Positions 1 to 12,700 of a stretch of DNA of 64,000 nucleotides are shown here, piece after piece; position 1 is the first letter of the stretch; every line of letters begins with the position of its first letter. Below the pieces are notes generated by a model. That model did no database searches. It was not told the DNA's origin and saw nothing but the letters and a program-made list of their open reading frames with translations. Position numbers and translations under genes: made by a program. Source of the stretch: Beroe ovata (lineage: Eukaryota; Ctenophora; Nuda; Beroida; Beroidae); assembly GCA_946803715.1 (NCBI GenBank), contig CAMPET010000086.1, positions 45,624 to 109,623 on the forward strand. Direction: 5' to 3'.

Positions 1-23
1 TGTGTGTGTGTGTGTGTGTGTGT
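1..23. repeat. (TG)n microsatellite
   Basis: The window opens inside an uninterrupted TG dinucleotide run, so the real repeat extends beyond the left edge. Confidence 0.95.
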
Positions 24-2800
24 AGATACCTACAACATACAGCGCTAGTAATACGCAAACAAAAGGTCATGTATTGGGAGTATTTGACAAGATTTTGAGG
101 AATATTCCTCCATTTTCATCAAAAAAGGTTTTAAACTATGTCAGTGTTAGAGAAGAGGGAAAATTGGTTCTATTTATCACCTCTTATACTAAAGATCTTA
201 GACACTGTGATCATCAGAATCCAGAGAAAGGCAGTGTCAGCATTCAGATCTGAATTTTGGCGTATGAAGTGATGAATAGGAACCTACCACTTTGTGACAG
301 TAAAATGTATACCCAGGTCTTACTTATCGAAAATGTACATTCTACATTTGACAAACACTTTTTTCAATGTACATTGTACTGTGTGCCTGATAACATCAGA
401 ACACATTTTTGCCAATCTACCAAATATACGGTATCAATCAGACCACTAAACACGATTCAGGTCAAGTGAATAGCCATTATTCATTCTTCCCGCATCCACT
501 GAATAATATTCGCGCGACTGTGAGACACTGTAATTCAATAAAATATATGGGCGTGGATGATGGAAATAGCTTTTAAAATGGATAGCTACAGCTTTTAGGT
601 TGATTAAATTTTCACGGTTGATGTAAGATGATGCTTCTCACTGATCCAATTCATGAAAATGCTGTGAAATCGATAAAGAAATTAGCTAACTTAATATTTC
701 ACATCAAACTTCCTGAGTTAAGTTAGTTGATGGGACTATTATAGTTAGTTATAATAAATAACTATTATAGTTAGTTGATGGGACTATTATATAATGTATA
801 TTGTATACAGCTAGTTGGGTCTGGAAATTCGAAACTTCGCTTCACCAGCTGAATTAACACTTGACGAAATGCAAATGTATGTTGCATCACAATATGATAT
901 TGTGCTACTGTTAGAATATAATAAGTAATCACGTGGCAAATTAATTAATTCATTGCATACAGAATATACAATATACATTTTCTCAGTAGGTTGTAGTAGG
1001 TTAAAACAGCATTATCCGGATTTATTTTCAGGATAAAGGGGAATCAAATTCGAATTATTATTTGCTGCGAAAACCTGGCTGTTTTTCGCTCCAACACTAG
1101 TATAGGTATGAATGCAAATCAAGTTAATTGTACTCAAATTAGCACTTCAGTTATAGGTGCTGGGTATAATATACAAGAGTTGATTATTAATGGACGACTT
1201 TTGACCCAATTCAATACAGTTGATAGTAGCGTTAAACAGGTACAACTGGTCATAGTTAGCCTCTTTTGATGTCTACTGGCAATACCTACATTCTCAAGAA
1301 AACTGTCATAAATATGAAGACTGATGATCTTAACTATGTTATCCATCATCCAGAGAAAAGTATTTTGTCAGAAACGATCGATTTTGGGACGCTGAATCGC
1401 TTCCCGATCGAATAACGGCCCTATCTCGCTTTCACAATGCGATATCTCAAACATGATGCATTCTAATGACACTGTAGATGGCTATTTTTCGATCTCTGAT
1501 CGAGTTATTGCATCTGTTGCCCGGATCCGACAAGTCCAGATGTATACTTCCGTCTTACTTCATATATCATACTCGTTTCAGTTAGAGGTACATTACATCG
1601 ATTCCACCAAGCAAACAGAATCTAACTCAAGTCCTCGGAGTAGAATGAGGTGATCTGTGTAACACATTGCACGGTTTATAGATGCCCATCAATTAACTAA
1701 TAACACGGAGGATGATGGGTGGAGGGGTGATGGGTAATAGGGATAACTGTTTTCGGGGGCTACACTGTATCCAGGGAGATACGAAGTGTAAATTACTCAT
1801 TACTCGCTACCCCATTGTGTTAGCGAGTAATGTGAGGGGGATCTGTATTGATCATTGATCCAGGAGTTTTTACATAGACAAACACGCAAGCACACGTTCA
1901 CACAGTACACGCACATAAACATTAAACACGTACAGTGTACACTGTACACACAGACTGAGAGACACAGACACACACTGATGTACACACACAAACGCACACA
2001 TAAAGACACACACACACACACTCTATACTTGACTTGAAAAGCAGGGTATTAGCTAGGGTAACTCACGACATAGGGAAAATATATTCATCCAGCTTAGGAA
2101 GCGTTTATCATAAGCTCAGTAATTTGGTCAAATTTATTTGGAAATTACTCAGAGTGTGCGTGTGTAGCTCATTGGAGATTGCGACTAGATTGCAATAGAG
2201 ACTAACGGATTGCATATATATTCTGTAATATTATCACATGTTGCCGATCAAATATACTGCCATCGCTCAGCAAGGATCATCTGTGGCAAAGATACATTTT
2301 CCTAACGGCATGGCTATCTTTATCGATGTACTTTTGCATAAATAACCCGAGACATAATGAGTTGGAAAGAGTCCAGCTAATATTTCCTCTTGGTCTTTGA
2401 ATACCAGTAACTTTTCAATTTGGCCAATAACTAAGAGTTTAACCCAATAAGTAAGGGCATGTGCCATGTATTTGTCAAGTGAGAAATAAGCTCTAAAACT
2501 GTACAGGTTTTCTGCTTCAGCGAGTAAGGGTAGGTATCATTTTATGAAAAAGTGTGTACTGAGATCTAGTTCAGATTTATGACAAAGTTAGCGTTGTGGT
2601 GCAAAGAGCAACACAGAGAAACGTTTATACCAAATAAGGATAACTGTCTACTGTCTATGTTTCACAACTCATTATGTGCATGAAGTTCTTCGAAAGTTCG
2701 TTTTGAGGTTATGAATTTAAAATCATAGTACAACTGCAATCAAAAATACATTCTCTCTGAACAGAGTATGTATAACACCTTTCATCACACCTACACCTAC
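24..2800. other. no recognisable gene
   Basis: Only short open frames without family resemblance or consistent splice sites are seen. A short direct repeat built on TTAGTTGATGGGACTATTAT occurs near 722 and 771. A CA-rich low-complexity stretch lies at about 1860-2030. The segment next to the minus-strand coiled-coil gene could hold its missing 3' exons. Confidence 0.5.
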
Positions 2801-3459
2801 TTATTATCGGGAATTTTTGCAGGAGAGCTTGTATTTCAGGAATATCCTTATCCATGTCCAGTACATTCTTTTGAAAAAAGTACGTAAAAAGATATAGACA
2901 ATCACAACAGATCACATTCCAAGTAAAAAGAGTATGTAGATTGTAGAGAAACTTAACTCCACTTCTACAGCTAGTAAAATCACGACTCCTGATTCATTAT
3001 TTCAAAGTCATGATAAAAAGGGAGAGTAGAATAACCAACCTTTACTTTTGCAGGTAAAGAATTGAGCTTGACAAGAAGTCGCTTATTCACAATATCTAAA
3101 TCTTCCAAGTTCAATCTTGCTTCATCTATCTCATCACACTTGTCATTCAGTTCTTGAGTCAATCTGAAATTGTAATGTTATAGCAAAGGCATGATAGTCC
3201 AATTTGAGGTGAACATCCATTCTGAAAGATAAAAACCTCTCTTTCTCATCAAGGAGTTCACTCAGCATATTTCTAAGGTCATCATAACTCTCTCTTTGAC
3301 CACCTTCTGTGTCTGACATGTGGACACTTTCATCATCACCTGAAAATGCAACCATCAGATGAAAATATTGCTTAGACTGTCCACAGTTTGGTATTTCATG
3401 CAAACATGCTTACCTTCTGCATCTTCATCAATTATTGGCATCACATCAAGCAAACTCAT
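2801..3459 (-). CDS. small coiled-coil protein, 5' exons (3' end not found)
   Basis: Four exons join in phase on the minus strand: 3414-3459 (start ATG at 3459, peptide MSLLDVMPIIDEDAE), 3237-3339, 3040-3163 and 2801-2867. The protein starts with an acidic segment and then runs into a charged helix (LSELLDEKERLTQELNDK onward) with leucines at heptad-like spacing, consistent with a dimeric coiled coil. Each acceptor is a pyrimidine-rich AG. The donor at 3236 (GTTTTT) is weak, but the joined frame stays open and keeps the heptads. No stop was placed, so the C-terminus probably lies below 2800. It is divergent from the cyclin gene. I do not recognise the family; a scaffold or adaptor role is only a guess from the coiled coil. 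Confidence 0.5.
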
Positions 3460-3671
3460 CCCTTTAAGTTTGACTCTGATCAATTGATTTTCCTAGCTGC
3501 TGATTCCATTTGAGCTCTACCATTCAGGCTTTTTGGTCAGGAAAACCATAACTGGGGTAATGAAGATTAAGCAAAAATCCACTAAAATCCTTCAACTTCA
3601 CAAAGGTACAGCTTCATTAAGATAATTCCTGAAATTGATAAATTCTTAAATAAGTTCAAATAAATAGATAA

Positions 3672-5558
3672 TTCCTTCCAGTAAATGAAAGGCTAAACAA
3701 AGATAGGGTTATTGAGCTATACAAGCCAAAAACTAAGTGAACTATACGAATGTAAGTGATCTGGCCTGGGTTGGTGACCCACAGGAATGACACTGAACTA
3801 CTGTTTGGAAATGACAAATGCTAGCAAAGCTAATGCCGGAGATGGCATTACATTTGCTCTTTAAATAATTTCTCGAGGAGACTGGTGATATTTCAAATGA
3901 TAGAAACTTGACAGTTGATTTCATTTGATAATTCCCAGAATGTTCCCAAAAATGTTACAAATTTTAATCAGATTTTATCTGACCTCTGTTTCTCGTGACG
4001 AAACAGAGGTTAACAAATATTTGCTATTTATTTGCTACAAATATTTGCTATTTATTTATCCCGCGGCGGCCGCGCTGCGTGACCCAAATGCTCCGCGCGC
4101 TGCGCGTCTCCGTGGTCGGTTTTTTCAATTTTACGACTTTTCAGTTCAATGAGTAACACAAAGGCGCGCAACGTGTGCACAAATGTTATCTGTCCGCTGT
4201 TTCTTGCGCGCGCGGCGCGCACGTCTTCGTCAAAACATGTTTCAGCCTTCGATATACATATACAACATGAACATACAATTATTAATTCAAAAGCAAGAAT
4301 TGAAGGTGCGGGGCCCAATTAAAACTGAAAAAAATATTAAATTGTGAATTTATTTCATATTACATGTCTCTCTTTGCTCAATGCGCTAGGGCAGTATATC
4401 TAGGTGGCAATTGTCTGAGACTAGATAAGCTTCAATTTATTTCAATAGCTGACTTATGTCATGTGTCATCATCTAGTGATATTTGTCTCATATGATTATC
4501 TATTGATATTCTATTCTAAGTTTTGGTCACTAGTTTACAATTGTTATTGTTGACTAAGATTAATTGTCCTAATTTGTTTTATAACATTTTTATTGATCTG
4601 AAACTCTATATCAAGACATCAATCCAATATTCATGTGTAGCAGGATCCTCAAGTCCCTAGCACGAACTCCATCATGCCTGAGATGAAATGCCACCGAGAT
4701 GTAAAAGGGAGAGATGCTCTTTATAAGAAAATCGAATCCAGGATCCAGGATGAGAAGCAATGGCTGCCAAGCAAGAGGAGATATCTTTCTCTGGGGAATG
4801 TTAGTACACCTATGAATGCTGTATATGTGCTGAAACGACCCTGTAATCCACTTTATAGAATTTCACTGAAGCATTTGGCAGGCTGTAGATTGTGTATGAC
4901 AATTTAATCATCAAAGAACTTCTACTACTCAATAAGTTAGTGTAACTCAACAAATTTTAGGGAGAAGTAACATTTTTGGAAAGGGACCATGCAATCAGGG
5001 GAATTCTCAACCTGACAAAGATGTTCAAGATGTTTCCAGAAACCTATGCCATGGCAGTCAATTTTGCTGACCGCTTTCTTGCAGTGATCAAGGTTAAATT
5101 GTAACCTTTAAGTGAACTAACAGCTTACAAATGTTCAGTTTATCCATTTCGTTTTATTTTCGAATCTAGAGGTCTAATAACCTTTCACTAGGTTCGAGCA
5201 ATCCACCTTCACTGTGTGGCACTGACTTGTGTCTACATAGCTGTGAAGCTGCAAGAAGAGCAACAGGTATTTGAACATTTCTGCAGAACAGTATCACTAC
5301 ATTGTAACATTGTTAGTTATTGTTGTAGGTCATTGATAGCCCCTTTGACTAGAGTTCTCCAAAAATTACATAGCTGTTCAGTGATAGTAATGTCCTATTA
5401 TATCAATATCATTGGTGTTAAAACCTCCATCATGATAATGATGTCATTGTTACTGCCATTGTAAGGTAATACCGATTGATGACAAAAAGGTCCCTCAGTA
5501 AATTCCAACATTTCATCCCCCAGTACATTCCTGACATCAATGCGCTGATGAATGCTGC
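3672..5558. repeat. left copy of an unmerged contig overlap (cyclin 5' region)
   Basis: This stretch recurs at about 5640-7637 with scattered substitutions and small indels. It includes the cyclin exons at 4674-4799, the GEVTFLERD exon, the VRAIHLHCV exon and the first 35 bases of the YIPDINALM exon (from 5524), and stops exactly at the N at 5559. The right copy reads through into unique sequence. An allelic overlap left unmerged explains this better than a real tandem duplication. The exons in this copy should not be counted as a second cyclin gene. Confidence 0.8.
3930..4315. repeat. GC-rich dispersed repeat with terminal-type hairpin
   Basis: A CpG-rich block (GCGCGC runs, CGTCTCCGTGGTC, TACGACTTTTCA, GCGCGCAACGTGTG, CTGTTTCTTGCGCGCG) sits in AT-rich surroundings. 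An 11-bp inverted pair (ACCTCTGTTTC / GAAACAGAGGT) with a 7-base loop lies at 3982-4010. The same motifs recur at 5885-6305 (the other allelic copy, about 120 bp longer) and at 51480-52290, so this is a family of mobile or foldback elements. The minus-strand open frame of 88 codons inside it is conserved only between the two allelic copies and is not supported as a gene. Confidence 0.65.
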
Positions 5559-5559
5559 N
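5559..5559. other. single-N contig junction
   Basis: One N interrupts cyclin exon 4 of the left copy. The sequence to its right, after about 75 unrelated bases, restarts the copy seen 2 kb earlier. Confidence 0.9.
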
Positions 5560-5884
5560 ATCAAAACAATCTCAGCCACTGAAAAACACCACCTTTCGCT
5601 CAGGTGTCCACTACCCATTATCACTAGAAAAAATAGATAATTCCTTCCAGTAAATGAAAGGCTAAACAATGATAGGGTTATTGAGCTATACAAGCCAAAA
5701 ACTAACTGAACTATACGAATGCAAGTGATCTGGCCTGGGTTGGTGACCCACAGGAATGACACTGAACTACTGTTTGGAAATGACAAATGCTAGCAAAGCA
5801 AATGCCGGAGATGGCATTGCATTTGCTCTTTAAATAATTTTTCGAGGAGACTGGTGATATCTCAAGTGATAGTGCTCATGTAAC

Positions 5885-6305
5885 AAATTTCAGTCAGATT
5901 TTATCTGACCTCTGTTTCCCGTGACGAAACAGAGGTTACCGTTAATAAATATATAAATAAAAACCGCCGCGCGCCGCTAGCGCGAGCGGCAAGTCCAGTG
6001 TCCACCGCCGCGTTTAATATGTCAACTTGCATCACATTTGTTGGATTTGCGTGACCCAAATACTCGACTCTGCTCTGCGCGCGCTGCGCGTCTCCGTGGT
6101 GATCCGTCTTTTCAATTTTACGACTTTTTGATTCACTTAGTAAAACAGGGGCGTGTAACACTGTAACGTGTGCACAAATGTTATATATGTCCACTGTTTC
6201 TTGCGCGCGGCGCGCGCGTCTTTGTCGAAGGGCGAAACATGTTTTAGCATTCGATATACATATACAACATACAATTATTAATTCAAAAACAAGAATTGAA
6301 GGTGC
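5885..6305. repeat. GC-rich dispersed repeat, second allelic copy
   Basis: This is the same element as at 3930-4315, with the hairpin at 5908-5936 whose loop differs by one base. It contains an extra stretch of about 120 bp, so the two alleles differ in element length. Confidence 0.65.
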
Positions 6306-6755
6306 GGGGCCCAAAAAATGAAAAAAAATATTAAATTGTTATTTTATTTCATATTACTTCAGATGATTGAACATTGTAGACAGTGATACAAAGTCAATTG
6401 AATTCATATTACATTTTTATTTCAAGTCTACCTTTGCTCAATGCGCTATGGCACTATATCTAGGTGGCAGTTGTCTGAGACTAGATAAGCATATTACTAC
6501 AATTTATTTCGATAGCTGACTTATGTCATGTGTCATCATCTAGTGATATTTGTCTCATATGATTATCTTATGATATTCAATTCTAAGTTTTGGTCACTAG
6601 TTTACAATTGTTATTGTTGACTTTGACACTTGTTACTAAGTTTGATTGTCCTAATTTGTTTTATAACATTTTTATTGATCTGAAACTCTAAATGAAGACA
6701 TCAATCCAATCTTCATGTGTAGCAGGATCCTCAAGTCCCTAGCACAAACTCCATC

Positions 6756-9700
6756 ATGCCTGAGATGAAATGCCACCGAGATGTAAAAGGGAGAGATGCT
6801 CTTTATAAGAAAATCGAATCCAGGATCCAGGATGAGAAGCAATGGCTGCCAAGCAAGAGGAGATATCTTTCTCTGGGGAATGTTAGTACACCTATGAATG
6901 CTGTATATGTGCTGAAACGACCCTGTAATCCACTTTTTAGAATTTCACAGAAGCATTTGCTAGGCTGTTACTTGTGTATGACAATTTAATCATCAAAGAA
7001 CTTCTACTACTCAATAAGTTAGTGTAACTCAACAAATTTTAGGGAGAAGTAACATTTTTGGAAAGGGACCATGCAATCAGGGGAATTCTCAACCTGACAA
7101 AGATGTTCAAGATGTTTCCAGAAACCTATGCCATGGCAGTCAATTTTGCTGACCGCTTTCTTGCAGTGATCAAGGTTGAATTGTAACCTTTAAGTGAACT
7201 AACAGCTAACAAATGTTCAGTTTATCCATTTCGTTTTATTTTGGAATCTAGAGGTCTAATAACCTTTCACTAGGTTCGAGCAATCCACCTTCACTGTGTG
7301 GCACTGACTTGTGTCTACATAGCTGTGAAGCTGCAAGAAGAGCAACAGGTATTGAACATTTCTGCAGAACAGTATCACTACATTGTAACATTGTTAGTTA
7401 TTGTTGTAGGTCATTGATAGCCCCTTCAACTAGAGTTCTCCAGAAATTACATAGCTGTTCAGTGATAGTAATTTCCTATTATATCAATATCATTGGTGTT
7501 AAAACCTCCATCATGATAATGATGTCATTGTTACTGCCATTGTAAGGTAATAGATTGATGACAAAAAGGTCCCTCAGTAAATTCCAACATTTCATCCCCC
7601 AGTACATTCCTGACATCAATGCGCTGATGAATGCTGCAGTGAAAACAGAGCTCCGTGCCCCATCCTACGGTCCCTCTGATTTGCTCAGGATGGAAAGGAA
7701 GGTTCTAGATAAACTTGAGTGGGATTTAAACCCAGTCACACCACTCACTATGCTAGAACTGGTGAGTTTTACCTTATTTCGTGTCTATTATTCACCCTTA
7801 GTTGGGTTATTTCATGGATCTACCAAACTTATGTCGCCACTTACAGCAGTAGACCACTATAGTAGTAGACCTTGACGTAATACGTTTTATTTTATAAATT
7901 ATACAATACAAACCATGTCACGTTATGGAAAGAAGGGCTCATACCGGTCCTGAACCAATTGATCTACATTCCATGTGTGTAATTCGTAACATATAAATTC
8001 GTATGTTAATTCCTAACACTGCTCGTGACCCTATGAGTTATAATTTGAGGCACTGCGCAAACTCCAAAACACACGTACGGTTTATGAATATTATGCAGTT
8101 TCATGAAAATACCCCCAACACATTTATCCCGTGCGTTCCAGTTGGAGAATTGGATAGAGAAGTGTTAATAACATAACATGTCCAAATAAGTTATAGTGGC
8201 AGCAGCTGTTCGAATGGAAGTTAAACAAGGAAATAAAACAAACAGTTTGTCCAGTGTCCTCATTAATATGTTTTGGAATCGTGTGAGAGATAATGTCTGT
8301 GGAGACAAGCGAATCTTGGTTGGTTTTTGGATAGGTCGAATAGTCATGTTTAGAAAAACTGAAACACTGTTTTGCATAATCCTTCCAAAACTTTAATTGA
8401 CCGATGGTCAGGTATTCAGCCTCAAATTATAATTTCGAGCCATTTCGTTTTGAAACTGGCATGAACAGGCGCGCATTTTCGCCCTGTTTTGTATGTTCGA
8501 GATTAGCTAATGTCTGTGGAGTGACACGTCCTCAAACTATGGCCCAGACATCAATAAATACACGAGGGAATCTCTCAATTTTCTAAAACTGAGGATCCGT
8601 CTCAATGTGAGGAACTGTCTGAGGGACTGTCTCAATCTATAAACCCACGTACTCACTACTCACTTTATATTTACTGAAGTCTTATAAGCTTCCACGTTCA
8701 ACATAACGAAATAGTATGCGTGCGTGTGTGTATGTGGACATTTCTTGGATATATTCCAACTTTTCATCACTCTCGCTCACAGATATGATGATAAGCTGTA
8801 GTGAAAATATTAGACTGGCAGATAATTTCTGTGTGTAGACTTTTCCTGTCAGAGAGAGTAAGAATGGTGAGAGCTATGTGTAAGGTAGAATTATAGAGGC
8901 AAATAGAGCTACAAAATTTGTAATTCTGGGAATTTCGACTCGATATTTTGCAACATGTTCGCAGGAAGTTTCCCAGTATTCAGAGATGCTGGAGAATTTG
9001 CATGGATTGCAAGTCTTCGGGCCATTTTTGACAAAAAAGTCCAGCAGTGGTCAGTATTCACTACTGCTGTCATATCCATTGTCATATCCACTGCTGTCAT
9101 ATCCATTGATCCTTTTCGGAAGTATCAATTTTCTCACAAGGAAGCAGTTACACATCAGTCTAAAAGTCGAAGAGCTTCCTTATTGCTATCCGTTATCAAG
9201 CTCAGTGATAGGTTACTATGATTCGAGTTTAAACTACGTATAACATTTTATATGTTTAATGTTTATCACTGGCATGGCAACCCAGAACTCTAATCTACAC
9301 ACACTCACTCACACACACACACACACACACACANTTGGATATATTCCAACTTTTCATCACTCTCGCTCACAGATATGATGATAAGCTGTTGTGAAAATAT
9401 TAGACTGGCAGATAATTTCTGTGTGTAGACTTTTCCTGTCAGAGAGAGTAAGAATGGTGAGAGCTATGTGTTGGTCAGAATTATAGAGGCAAATAGGGCT
9501 ACAAAATTTGTAATTCTGGGAATTTCGACTCGATATTTTGCAACATGTTCTCAAGAAGTTTCCCAGTATTCAGAGATGCTGGAGAATTTGCATGGATTGC
9601 AAGACTTCGGGCCATTTCTGACAAAAAGTCCAGCAGTGGTCAGTATTCACTAAGTTACCACTGCTGTCATATCCATTGATCCTTTTCGGAAGTATCAATT

Positions 9701-12700
9701 TTGTCAAAAGGAAGCAGTTACATATCAGTCTAAAAGTCGAAGAGCTTCCTTATTGCTGTCAGTGATAGGTTACTATGATTCGAGTTTAAACTACGTATAA
9801 CATTTTATATGTTTATCACTGGCATGGCAACCCAGAACTCTAATCTACACACACTCTCTCACACACACACAAACACACACACACTCGACCACGTTAAATC
9901 ATTTAGCAGAATGTCTTTGCTAGTGTTCAGCACGTTTATAATGGAGATGACTGTATTTATGCGGAATACATATGCAAAAGGATGCCAAATGAGTTGCGAT
10001 TTTCCATGTTTTGACACCATCTTTTGGACAAATCGGATGTTGGTGGTTTGAATGAATACATGAGAAAATATATAGTGTTGTTATTGAGTGAAAACTTTGA
10101 ATGAGCATAGCTGGTTGATTGTGGGAAATAAGCGGAAGATCTTTGATCCTTTGTGGGAAGTTTGAGTGGGACCTCTAAATGAGGACAATAGGTACTGAAC
10201 GAGAACCATCTCATTGAAATATCGCTCATAACAAAAAACTGTCTTTGATTACAGAAGCTTCCAGACTGTTCCATTCATCGAAACATTTGGCATGGTAAAT
10301 ATATGATGAGTGTGCGTGTTTATTCATGAACTATGACCCTCCTCTCCCCTCAATCCCCTCTTCAATCGTGGGTGTTCAAATGAACAAAGGACCTTCCCTC
10401 TCCCTCTCCTCCCTAATCAAAGAGCAGATTGTCAGCACCAAAATGAGCGGGCTGATACTAATACCCTTGTTCTATTATACTGCAACTGCACCACTTTGCT
10501 CACTAATCAGTAATCTGTCCCAGATTATTCCTTATAAGGAAGTTATCTCTCTACTATCTCCCTCTCTTTCTTCTCCCTCTATATGGTTTGTATGCACGCG
10601 AAGTGATGCACTCCATTCATAGCTTTGTGTAATGTGTATGTGTGGGGGGAGGTAAATGGTTCAGGAGAAGTGAAGATGCCATATTTATATGCCATATGGT
10701 TCGAGGCTTTCATTTTTCATTATTTATTTTATGAAGGAGTTAGGAGTACAGTTCTGTGTACTGTGTATACATTGATGTTAGTAGAGCCCTCTAATATGGC
10801 AGAATGAAGAAATCGTTCTAAAACAACCTGCTTCTACAGAAAATCTATTTCAATCTCCACAATGGGCCTAAGTGGGTTCCCCGTGGGTCTAATTCAATCA
10901 AACTCCATTCATCGTTGTTTTCTGTGGTATTATCTTCTCTGATCGGTATTGGGGAGAGGTATCAAGTTATATTCTAATACATATCCATTATCCATCCACA
11001 CTCGGTTTTCTATGCAGAACAGTATTCACTGAGAATGTTCTAGAACAGTCATGTGAGACGAGTTTTTGCGGTGTTCCAGGGTACTTCAGTGTGGTGTTTC
11101 ACAATGGACAATTGTAATGCAATCAACGATTCTTAATTGAATTTGTGTTAATTAAACTCGCATTAATTATCATGTTTATGATAATATTATGTTGATAATA
11201 ATATGGCTGAAGTGGCTATGTCTAATGCTCATCAAACTAATTAAAGTGGCTAATGGCTATTAATTGTTATGACAGGCATTGATTGAACTTTATTGTCAGA
11301 CTCCCCTCTGATTGGCTGAAAGATGTCATGTGACAAGCTTTCTACCCCTGATTGGCTAACGGAGTTCATCTTGAAAAGTAGCTTCTCCTGCGTGATAAAA
11401 TGCTCGTGGAAGAATGTACGTAGTTTTTGCGTGCACAGTGATTGGTAGCAGCGGCCGGAAAAACACTAAGCACTGCTCTGTGTCTACATGGAATTGTCTG
11501 ATTGCGGTACATACTGATTGTGAACCGATGACATGCAGTTGATTGTCATGTGACACTGTGACGTCAGGATGTGATTGAGTGAGTGTTATTATGAAGGAGT
11601 AGTGTATGATTGAGTGAAAATCACATTACGAGAGTTAGTGCACGACTGATTGAGTGTATGGTTGAGTTTTATTATGAAGGAGTAGAGTGAACAAGGCCAA
11701 GGTAGGTAAGTGCATCAACTGAACCCGAGAAAAAGCCTCTCAATTAAGAGTCTATGACTCAGTTTACTCTTTAAATGTAAGTGAATTAATATAAGTGAAA
11801 TTTGAGTGATCGGTGTTGAGAAATGAGATGTTGAGTATTGCTCAACTCATACCACACACACAGACACACATGCACACACACACACACACACATACACACA
11901 GACAATATCTAAAGTGAGAGAGAAAATTAACAAGAAATTACTGGACATTTGTAATTTAACTGAAACCTGCCATAAACTTATGATACACTCATAAAGAACA
12001 AGTGTATGTGCGTGCTAAAAATAGAAATAAGAAAGTTGAGTAGAATTCATGTATCACAGTTCATGTTACACACACATAATATGTTACACAACAATCTGGA
12101 ATGTCCATTGTATATCCTCCTTCCATTCTATGTGGTTGGGGTTCATCAAAAGTTAGTGGAAGATATGGATGTAAGTAGATCTATCTCTTGTACAATTCCA
12201 CGATAACAAACGGAATGTGGAAGTTGCCCGGTTTTAAACTCCGATATATCTCGTTTAACTCTTTTCAAGGTTAAACGCTGAAGTTCTACGGCGAGGGTCT
12301 TTTTTGGGTTGTTAAAAGTGCGGATGTTTAATGGAAGGAGAGTGGAAGGAGGCTGGAAGTGTAAGGAAGAAAATGTAGAAAGATGGAGTTGTCTTTGATT
12401 TTCTGAGAATAAGTTAGTGTTTTAAGAACCTCCCGAAAAGATTTGTACGAATTTGCAGCAGATGCTTGCACATAATTGCTGTGCAAATCTCCGGAAATTA
12501 TTATTGAGATGTTATCTTATCGATAATTAACAAATCGATTTGTTAATAATGCTAAAACCGAGTACTATGAATAACACTGAAATTGAATTAAGTGTTAAAG
12601 CACCCAAAATAACCCTTATCTCACCCCCTCATACATTTACATGGAAATGTTTGTTTACAACTTGACTTTTTTCTCGAAGTTCCAATTTCCCACACCTGTC

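Noticed and set aside
4674-5558. A second, tandem cyclin gene
   Set aside because: It is the truncated left copy of a repeat that stops at an N inside exon 4. An unmerged allele explains it more simply.
7546-7603. Apparent frameshift at cyclin exon 4, with the exon starting near the TTGATG at 7555
   Set aside because: The CAG acceptor at 7600-7602 gives YIPDINALM in the correct phase and matches the cyclin I/G alignment, so no frameshift is needed.
10252-10296. A short extra cyclin exon between exons 4 and 5
   Set aside because: It has AG and GT borders, but no frame joins both neighbours, while exon 4 joins exon 5 directly with good homology.
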